Under the pieces are notes generated by a model that ran no database searches, was not told the origin of the DNA, and saw only the letters and a list, made by a program, of their open reading frames with translations. From NCBI GenBank assembly GCA_964529415.1, contig CAZGWD010000001.1, positions 1-64,000 on the forward strand: a stretch of 64,000 nt of DNA. The letters run 5' to 3'. This stretch comes from CAYMPH01 sp964529415 (lineage in GTDB: Bacteria > Spirochaetota > UBA4802 > UBA5550). The number at the start of each line of letters is the position of its first letter. Within the stretch, counting starts at the first letter, position 1. Shown piece by piece: positions 26,960 through 34,600 of the stretch. The translations under genes and the position numbers were made by a program.

Positions 26960-28539
26960 GCTGTATGCTCCACATCATTAGTATAATCAAGATGCATCAA
27001 TAAATCGGAACGGCCTCTGAGTTCAGCAATGCTTTTAATACCGAGTCTCTGGAGAATTCTTACAATTTCATTTCTCCATGCATTATATGTATTTATAAGC
27101 CTCTGAGCGCCCCACTCAAGTTCCATTTTCTTCGCAAGCTTTTTATCAGTTGTTGCAATGCAGCGGGGACATCCGCGTCCTGCTGAACATCTTCCGCAGC
27201 GAACGCATCCAAGTGCCACCATTTCCATTGTACCTACAACAACCCCGTCTGCTCCAAGAGCTATGGACTTGGCAACGTCATAAGGATTCCTGATTCCTCC
27301 GCTCGCAATAAGCGTTACATTTTCCCGGGCGCCCTCTGCCACAAGAAAATTGTGAACTTTTGGAATTGCATACTCTATAGGCATTGCAATATTCTTTTTA
27401 GCTATATCAGGAGCTGCTCCTGTTCCTCCGTAACCGCCGTCAATGTGTACAATATGAGTACCGGCAGAATAGCTTCCTATGGCAACCATATCTACATCAT
27501 TAGGTGTAGATACCTTGCTTGATATTAACGCGCGGCGGTTAATATGTTTTATCCAGTCAATATGTTTCATGTGATCTTCAATGGAATAAACGCTGTGAAA
27601 AGGGAATGGAGAGAAAAGCGGAATGCCAACAACTGTTTCCCTCATTGTTGCTACAGCCGGAGTATTTTTATCGCCAAGCAGGTGTCCGCCCAGCCCGGGT
27701 TTTGCGCCCTGTGCATATTTAAATTCTACAATCGGAACACGCTGGATAGTTTCTTCACGAATACCGAAAAGACCTGTAGCAACCTGAGTAATAACATGAT
27801 CATCATACGGCCTCATGCGCTCCATGTATCCGCCTTCTCCGGTACAGGTAAAGGTATTCCATGCAACTGCAGCGCGGGCTTTTGAAAGCTGTGTTGTATT
27901 GCTTACTGAACCGAATGACATACCGCCTCCATACCATGGTACATCAATCTTTATATTAGCGCGCCCGTCATTGCGCCGGTTCAATTCAACGCTTGTATCA
28001 ATATCTTCAAATTTAAGTTTTACTGGAGGTGTTTCAGGAAATTTAAATCTTATCTTGTCAAATCCGCCGCCTGAATCCCCTGTTTCATAGTCATAACCGT
28101 AATCCTCATGTGGAACTTCCCCTGTTTCAGCCATTTTCCATGTTGCAAGAATCATTTCAGCAGACCAGCGCTTGTCGCCGAGTACCTTCATCATTGGATT
28201 TTCTTCAATAATTAAAGCGCCCTGTTTGCATGCTGTTATGCAATAGCAACCCTTTTTCTCGCAAATCGGCCCGAAACAGAGATGACTTTGCGGTTCAGCA
28301 AAATATTTATATCCGGACTTTTTTACATGAACTCGCTGCGGACATATCTCCACGCAGGTTCCGCATTTGATGCATTTTGATTCATCTCTTTTAATGATAT
28401 ATTTAGCTATTTCATTTCTGTATCTTGACGGTACAGGTTTTATTGTACGCTCCTGCTCATTTTGAGGAGTGCGGGTTTTAAGAGTATTTTCCGGGATAAT
28501 GTCCGAAAGTTTACAGTTTAGTTCCAAAAAGTTTCCCAA
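26956..28539 (-). CDS. Ferredoxin/FMN glutamate synthase domain protein (catalytic candidate)
   Basis: 527 residues from the TTG at 28539, 6 nt after AGGAGG (28551-28546). An ATG at 28605 opens the same frame but lies deep in the upstream gene. Layout: 4Fe-4S motif CIKCGTCVEIC near residue 60, a second Cys group (CEKKGCYCITAC), then the FMN (beta/alpha)8 barrel with MSFGSVS, AQGAKPGLGG, HIDGGYGGTGAAP and ASGGIRNPYDVAKS, and the 3Fe-4S-type motif CVRCGRCSAGRGCPRC. All hallmark loops for 2-oxoglutarate amination to glutamate are present. It overlaps its upstream neighbour by 29 bp and its downstream neighbour by 4 bp. Confidence 0.85.
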   Translation of the reverse strand: MGNFLELNCKLSDIIPENTLKTRTPQNEQERTIKPVPSRYRNEIAKYIIKRDESKCIKCGTCVEICPQRVHVKKSGYKYFAEPQSHLCFGPICEKKGCYCITACKQGALIIEENPMMKVLGDKRWSAEMILATWKMAETGEVPHEDYGYDYETGDSGGGFDKIRFKFPETPPVKLKFEDIDTSVELNRRNDGRANIKIDVPWYGGGMSFGSVSNTTQLSKARAAVAWNTFTCTGEGGYMERMRPYDDHVITQVATGLFGIREETIQRVPIVEFKYAQGAKPGLGGHLLGDKNTPAVATMRETVVGIPLFSPFPFHSVYSIEDHMKHIDWIKHINRRALISSKVSTPNDVDMVAIGSYSAGTHIVHIDGGYGGTGAAPDIAKKNIAMPIEYAIPKVHNFLVAEGARENVTLIASGGIRNPYDVAKSIALGADGVVVGTMEMVALGCVRCGRCSAGRGCPRCIATTDKKLAKKMELEWGAQRLINTYNAWRNEIVRILQRLGIKSIAELRGRSDLLMHLDYTNDVEHTA

Positions 28540-29911
28540 ATGTTTCCTCCTCAAGTTGCTCAAAAAACATTGCGCGGCCCGTATCTCCGCGAAGCCTTCG
28601 CGCATCGCGCATACCCATGGCTCCCATCAGCTCCACAAGCTGATCATGCCACGCAGCTATCAGGTTTGTCATCCTGCCTAAGCCATATTCAAAACTGATA
28701 TCTTTTATTCTGGCAGGGCACTGATGTCCTTCCAGGCATACATTGCAAAGCTGGCATTCCAGAGCAATAAGCATGGGGAGTTCAACTGATATTACATCAG
28801 CACCGCATATAACAGCTTTAGCCATATGTTCCGGCAGAGCAATTCCGCCTCCGGCAATTAAAGTAATCTCATCCCTGGTTCCTTTTTTAATAAGGGATGT
28901 ATGAATGGTTCTGATCATATCCTTGATAAACTGCGGATTTTTTGATCCGATTTCATTTCCGTTTAAATCAGCAACAAAATGTATAGCCTCAACGCCCATT
29001 GAATCAAGCTCGATAATCCGGCTGACTGAATTTGCATCCAGATTAACCCTGACCATAACGACAATATCAGGATTGATTTTTTTTAATTCTTTTATGATAT
29101 TTTTTGTTTCAGATGAATCCTCTATTTCAGCGAGGCTTGTTTTTTTAAGAATATCTGCAGAAAGCAGTTTTGAGCCTTTTGCAAAATAGAAAGCAATATT
29201 CGGAAGATATTTTTCTGCATTTTCAATTTTCAGCGGCCAATCAGCTGAGTTTATTATAGCATATAATCCTGTTTTTACAGCAGTCGCAGCAATAATATTT
29301 TCAAGATCAGGAAGCATAAACTGCGAAGGAACCATATCAATCAATAAAGGCATTGGAAGCGATATAAGAGGCATCTGTGAAGATACCAGATTGTCCCCGT
29401 CAAGAACAAGAGAGGATGGTTTTCTTCCGATATCTACAGCAGTGGAAATATATTCACGCCCGTGAATTCCATCTCTTGTTGGGCGGACAATTTCAGACAT
29501 ATCTGTCCACATGGAATCAAAACCGAAACCTGAAAATTTCCCTCCATATCCTGCTCCGGATACCGGAATCTTCGCAGTTTCAGCCTGCAGCCATGTTGTC
29601 TGAATAATTTCAGGAGTCCAGTAACTGTTTCCCATATTAAGATAAACAGGATTCAGTGACAGCGACAGTAAATTTTTTGTACACTCCTGAACACAGGAAA
29701 AGCAGCCCATGCAGTCAAAGAAAAGAGTATCTGCATCTTCCATATTACGGATGTATTTTGCCTCTTCCCTGTATCTGTCATATACGCATGCTTTTTTAAC
29801 ACAGTTATGGCATCTTGCACAGTCTTCACGCCAGTCAACGATTCCGTATTTTCCTATACGTGAACGTCGCGGAGGCACAGGTTTGGTTGATATATGATAT
29901 TTTTCCGGCAT
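28511..29911 (-). CDS. Second ferredoxin/FMN glutamate synthase-like protein, probably catalytically degenerate
   Basis: 466 residues. The N-terminus has two ferredoxin-like Cys groups (CARCHNC-KKAC and CMGCFSCVQEC). A glutamate synthase-type barrel follows: TLIAGGGIALPEHMAKA corresponds to the FMN phosphate loop and LECQLCNVCLEGHQC to the 3Fe-4S motif. The GGYGGTG loop seen in the neighbouring paralogue is missing, and the first half of the barrel is poorly conserved. I infer a structural or electron-transfer partner of the 527-residue protein rather than a second enzyme. It starts 21 bp after metF and overlaps the next gene by 29 bp. Confidence 0.75.
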   Translation of the reverse strand: MPEKYHISTKPVPPRRSRIGKYGIVDWREDCARCHNCVKKACVYDRYREEAKYIRNMEDADTLFFDCMGCFSCVQECTKNLLSLSLNPVYLNMGNSYWTPEIIQTTWLQAETAKIPVSGAGYGGKFSGFGFDSMWTDMSEIVRPTRDGIHGREYISTAVDIGRKPSSLVLDGDNLVSSQMPLISLPMPLLIDMVPSQFMLPDLENIIAATAVKTGLYAIINSADWPLKIENAEKYLPNIAFYFAKGSKLLSADILKKTSLAEIEDSSETKNIIKELKKINPDIVVMVRVNLDANSVSRIIELDSMGVEAIHFVADLNGNEIGSKNPQFIKDMIRTIHTSLIKKGTRDEITLIAGGGIALPEHMAKAVICGADVISVELPMLIALECQLCNVCLEGHQCPARIKDISFEYGLGRMTNLIAAWHDQLVELMGAMGMRDARRLRGDTGRAMFFEQLEEETFGKLFGTKL

Positions 29912-29932
29912 TGTTTTATCTCCGTTGTCCTT

Positions 29933-30850
29933 TTACTTTTTACCGGACAGTCCGGATGCATTAAAAATTTCAGGTAAAAATTCCTCTTTCCCGCCTGAAA
30001 AAATATGGATGCCGCGAACACCCTTAATTTTCTTTAATGACTCAATAGTTTCAAGACAGATTGCAATTCCTTCTTTCTTCTGGGCTGTTTTATCCCCTGC
30101 TTTTTTTAATCTATCAATTACATTGACTGGAATTTCAAATTCAGTATATTTCTTATTCAGATATTCAGCTTCATCAGCGCTTTCCAAAGGAAGAACACCT
30201 GCAAGAACAGCAGTTTTATCCGCAAGGCCTGCATTTACTACAGTATCCATCCACAGTTTAAATTCATTTACATCAAATACTGCATGTGTCTGAATGAATG
30301 AAGCTCCTGATTCAATTTTCTGGGAAAGCCGTATCATATTTAAATCAATGGGCTTCAGAAAAGGATTCGCAGCAGCTCCTGTAATTATTGAAAATGAATT
30401 GCCTATTTTTGCGCCATTCAATAATTCATTTTTATCGCGCATTTTTTTTATCATCTGAATCATCTGTGTTGAATCAATATCATACACATTAGCAGATTCA
30501 TTACTGTCTGTAAGAGTCTGATGATATCCTGATATACAAAGCATGTTTTTGATTCCAAGTGATGCTGCGCCAAGAAGGTCTGACTGGATTGCAATGCGGT
30601 TTCTATCGCGGGTAACGATCTGGTAAATAGGTTCAATGCCAGACTGGGAAAGAAAGCAAGAAGCAGCAAGACTGGACATTGCCACACCAAAAGGATTATC
30701 AGCAACATTTACTGCAGAAGGTACTTCTTTCAAAAATTGAACAACCGATTGCACTGCAGCTTCATTTAAATCTGCTTTTGGCAGGTATTCTGCAGTAACA
30801 AGAAAATCTTTTTCTTTTATCTGATCATTGAAATTTTTTTCATTTTTCAT
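29933..30850 (-). CDS. metF: MetF, methylenetetrahydrofolate reductase
   Basis: 305 residues from the ATG at 30850 (AGGTGG upstream). An in-frame ATG at 30898 lies inside a palindrome and is not used here. The protein has the MTHFR barrel signatures TRDRNRIAIQSDLLGAASLGI-like (residues about 78-98) and FIQTHAVFD. It should reduce 5,10-methylene-THF to 5-methyl-THF using FAD. The short, MetV-associated form occurs in acetogens and other anaerobes. Here MetV and the Hdr-MvhD proteins are in the same operon, so electrons probably come from that complex, not directly from NAD(P)H. Confidence 0.9.
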   Translation of the reverse strand: MKNEKNFNDQIKEKDFLVTAEYLPKADLNEAAVQSVVQFLKEVPSAVNVADNPFGVAMSSLAASCFLSQSGIEPIYQIVTRDRNRIAIQSDLLGAASLGIKNMLCISGYHQTLTDSNESANVYDIDSTQMIQMIKKMRDKNELLNGAKIGNSFSIITGAAANPFLKPIDLNMIRLSQKIESGASFIQTHAVFDVNEFKLWMDTVVNAGLADKTAVLAGVLPLESADEAEYLNKKYTEFEIPVNVIDRLKKAGDKTAQKKEGIAICLETIESLKKIKGVRGIHIFSGGKEEFLPEIFNASGLSGKK

Positions 30851-30892
30851 TCTTTTCCACCTGACTGTTATATGATTACATTTTATCTGTTG

Positions 30893-30926
30893 GGGCATAA
30901 AATTTTATGCCCTTCCCCAATTGGGG
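30893..30926. repeat. Two adjacent perfect palindromes between mvhD-like gene and metF
   Basis: GGGCATAAAA/TTTTATGCCC (30893-30912) is a perfect 20-bp palindrome and CCCCAATTGGGG (30915-30926) a perfect 12-bp one. They lie in the 77-bp gap between the mvhD-like stop and the metF start. They could be a processing hairpin or operator; the metF Shine-Dalgarno region is outside them. Confidence 0.6.
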
Positions 30927-30927
30927 C

Positions 30928-31332
30928 TTATGCCACCGCCATTGATCTGATTTTATTTCGAAATTCTTTTATCTGCCTGGATATATGATCCATACCTTTT
31001 CCATCTGTATTTAAAACTGCGACCCGTTCTTTGCCCATGCCGATTTCTTCAAGCAGAAGATTCACCTGCTCAGCTCTTTTTGGAGATCTCAGATTTCCTT
31101 CAAGATAATGACATTCATTTTTAGAGCATGTTATAAGGATAAGCCCGTCGGCGCCGGTTTCGAAAGCTTTTAAAAAATAGAGAAGATTCGCTTTGCCGGA
31201 ACATGGCAGGCTGATGATTTTATGCTCTTCTCCCTTTTCTTCACTTATTACTTTATTTATTTCATCAATGCTGAAACTGTTGGAACAGTAAAAAATATAT
31301 AGTTTTAAAAGTTTTTTTTCTGCTATGTTCAA
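30928..31332 (-). CDS. MvhD-like iron-sulfur subunit, divergent
   Basis: 134 residues aligning end to end with the MvhD at 17717-18166: C44 (LPCSGK), C69 and C74 (ITCSKNECHYLEGN) are at identical positions, but the N-terminal CC-x2-C is reduced to a single C16. Four cysteines remain, enough for one [2Fe-2S] cluster. It heads the ten-gene operon. The start is TTG at 31332, preceded by GAGG (31343-31340). It may dock a second electron donor to HdrA, but this is inference. Confidence 0.75.
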   Translation of the reverse strand: MNIAEKKLLKLYIFYCSNSFSIDEINKVISEEKGEEHKIISLPCSGKANLLYFLKAFETGADGLILITCSKNECHYLEGNLRSPKRAEQVNLLLEEIGMGKERVAVLNTDGKGMDHISRQIKEFRNKIRSMAVA

Positions 31333-31510
31333 AATATTGCCTCTATTTTTTATCAGCTGGATTTTTACCGATTTTTCAATTAACTCATTTTTGTAAGACT
31401 AAAAGATTCCAGTTAACTTTTTTTTTATCCATATTTTAATCAATCAAAAAAAAATTTACAAAGACCATTTGATAATAAAAATTTTATAAATTCTGCAGCC
31501 AAGAAAAATT
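31333..31510. other. Divergent intergenic region, operon side
   Basis: AT-rich, with no coding frame. It must hold the promoter of the ten-gene minus-strand operon. I see only weak candidates (for example TTGAAA ... TGATAA on the minus strand close to the TTG start) and a half-site TTTGTAA near 31390 resembling one arm of the gltB operator. Nothing else recognisable. Confidence 0.3.
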
Positions 31511-31560
31511 TAACATGATTGTAACAATTATGCTGTAATTTAACATGATTGTAACAATTA
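31511..31560. promoter_or_regulatory. Paired operator upstream of gltB
   Basis: TAACATGATTGTAACAATTA occurs exactly twice, at 31511-31530 and 31541-31560; the identity extends a few bases upstream of each copy. The core TAACATGATTGTAA is the TTACA-N4-TGTAA palindrome with one mismatch. The centres are 30 bp apart. The arrangement matches 16661-16705, so one regulator probably binds both promoters. Confidence 0.6.
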
Positions 31561-31581
31561 AAACCGGCAGAAAGGGTATAT

Positions 31582-31587
31582 TATAAT
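31582..31587 (+). promoter_or_regulatory. gltB: Predicted -10 box of gltB
   Basis: TATAAT is a consensus -10 hexamer with no recognisable -35 at the right distance. The proximal operator copy covers roughly -40 to -53 from the inferred start, the position of class II activators. The resulting leader to the ATG at 31690 is about 95 nt. Confidence 0.4.
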
Positions 31588-31689
31588 CCCAATTATCCAA
31601 AATGAATGATAATTTTCATTTGTTTTTTTAATTGAATATAAACCATACTATTTTAGTTTCGTCTTAAACGCAATTTAAGGAGTATTGAA

Positions 31690-34600
31690 ATGTCAGATAA
31701 AATTTCAAACACAGGCCTGTATAAAAGTGAATATGAACATGATTCATGCGGTACCGGCTTTGTTGCTGATATTAAAGGAAAAAAATCCCACGATATAGTG
31801 ATACGCGGTCTTGAAGTTCTTGAAAGAATGGAACACCGCGGAGCTGAAAGTGCTGATAATAAAACCGGCGATGGTGCTGGTATTTTAACTCAGATGCCTC
31901 ATTCTTTTTTTAAATCTGAAATAAAAAATCTTCCAGAAGAAGGCTTATACGGTGCCGGGATTGTATTTCTTCCAAAAGCAGAAAAAGATACAGATAATTG
32001 CATTAAAGAATTTGAAAAAATTTTAGCTGAAGAAAATCTATCTGTTCTGGCCTGGAGAAAAATTGAAACTGACAGTTCTGTTATAGGCAATATTGCAAAA
32101 GCTTCAGAACCGGAAATAAAACAGATATTTGTAACAGGGAAAAATGTTCTCACACAAAACGAGCTTGAACTTAAATTATACATTGCGAGAAAACATTCTG
32201 AAAATAAAATAAGAAATTCGTCCATATCAGGCAAAAACATTTTTTATATTCCATCTCTTTCAACTAAAACAATAGTTTATAAAGGTATGCTCATGCCGGA
32301 TCAGCTCAGAAAATATTTTGCTGATCTCAGGAACGAAAAATTTGAAAGCGCAATTGCAATGGTTCATTCCAGATTCAGCACAAACACATTCCCGTCCTGG
32401 GATCTTGCACAGCCTTTCCGCATGATTTCGCACAATGGTGAAATAAATACAGTAAAAGGGAACAGATTCTGGATGTCAGCCCGCGAGTCCAAATTCAATT
32501 CCCCTATATTTGGCGACGAAATAAAAAAAATATTTCCTGTAATTGAACCAGGCAAAAGCGATTCAGCCTCTTTTGACAATGCTCTGGAAATGCTTGTAAT
32601 GACAGGACGGTCGCTCCCGCATACGCTGATGATGCTGATCCCTGAATCCTGGAATGACAAAAATCCTATACCTCAAGACTTAAAATATTTCTATGAATAC
32701 CATTCAACATTCATGGAACCGTGGGATGGTCCTGCATCGATTGTTTTCTCTGACGGCAGATATGTAGGCGGCACACTTGACAGAAACGGTTTAAGACCTT
32801 CAAGATATATCATAACAAAAGATGACCTTATTGTAATGGGTTCTGAAGTTGGAGTTCAGACATTCCCTGCGCGTCAGATTGCACACAAAGGCAGGCTGAA
32901 ACCAGGAAAAATTCTTCTCGTAGATACTTTAGAAGGAAGAATTATTCCGGATGAAGAACTGAAAGAAAAAATATCTCATCAGAAACCATACAGGCAATGG
33001 GTTGAATTAAACAGGATTAACCTGGCTGATTTACCAAATAAGAATATTTCTTCAGAGATAGATAAAAAAAGGCTGCACGATCTTCAGATTTTATACGGTT
33101 ACAACAGAGAAGACTTAAATGAAATCTTATATGAAATGGGAGCAACCGGTCAGGAGCCGACTGGCTCAATGGGAACAGACACTCCTCTTGCTGTTTTTTC
33201 TGAAAAGCCTCAAAAGCTATATAATTATTTCAAGCAGGTTTTCGCGCAGGTTACAAATCCGTCTATTGACCCGATAAGAGAAGAGATTGTAATGTCTCTA
33301 ACAAGTTATATCGGTCCAGAGAAAAATCTGCTCGATGAATCTCCAGACAACTGTAAAATGATAAAATTCCTGAAACCTGTTTTTTCAAATGAGGAAGTTG
33401 ATAAAATCAGAAGCAGCGCCAATCCGGATTTTAAATCAACTACACTCGATATTATTTTCCCTGCAGCTGATGGAGATACCGGCCTTGAAAAAGCAATGGA
33501 AAATCTCTGTATTTCAGCAGAGGAAAAAATCGATGAGGGCTATAAATATATTTTTCTTTCAGATAAAAAAGTAGATGAAAAGAATATTCCAATACCATCA
33601 TTGCTTGCAGTTGCAGGACTTCACCATCATTTAATCAGAGTAAAGAAGCGGACATCAATTGGCCTTATTATTGAAACAGCAGAACCCCGGGAAGTTATGC
33701 ATTTCGCGCTTCTGTTCGGATATGGAGCAGGAGCAGTGAATCCTTACGGAGCTTATGCTTCATTATATGATCTTCATAAAAACGGACAATTTCCGTCCGG
33801 TATGCCATACAACAGGATTGAATCAAATTTTATAAAAGCAATAGAAAAAGGACTTCTGAAAGTTTTATCCAAAATGGGAACATCCACATTAAGGAGTTAC
33901 AGAGGAGCACAGATTTTTGAAGCTCTTGGCCTGGGCAGGGAACTTGTTGAAAAATATTTCACCGGAACAGATACAAGAATCGGCGGAATTGGAATAAAAG
34001 AACTTGCCCGCGAAACAATTATGATGCACGAAAAAGCTTTTATTGAAAAACCGCTTTTCCTTGAATCTGAGGGAGTTTATTCATACAGAAAAGATGGGGA
34101 AAAACACGCGTGGAATCCGGATACAATAAGGCTTTTACAATGGGCAACCCGTTCAAATGATTATAAAAAATTTAAGGAATTTTCAGCTCTTGTAAACAGC
34201 GAAAATCAGCACCCGCATGTAATACGAGGAATGTTTGATTTCAAAAAACAAACCCCTATTTCAATTGATGAAGTTGAACCAGTTGAGAATATTCTGAAAA
34301 GACTCACAACCGGAGCAATGTCATTCGGATCACTCGGCAAAGATGTTCACGAGGCAATGGCTGTTGCAATGAACACCATAGGAGGACGAAGCAACTCAGG
34401 TGAAGGCGGTGAGGAACCTGAAAGATTTCTTCCAAGACCTGACGGAACATCTGCCAGAAGTTCAATCAAGCAGGTTGCTTCAGGACGATTCGGCGTAACA
34501 AGCAACTACCTTGTAAATGCAGATGAAATACAGATTAAAATTTCACAGGGAGCAAAACCAGGTGAGGGCGGGCAGCTTCCCGGACACAAGGTTGATAAAA

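Noticed and set aside
30851..30898. N-terminal extension of MetF
   Set aside because: Lies in the palindromes and lacks a ribosome-binding site; the ATG at 30850 has one.
31561..31680. Sigma-54 promoter for gltB
   Set aside because: No GG-N10-GC pair with the correct flanks; the TATAAT box fits sigma-70 better.
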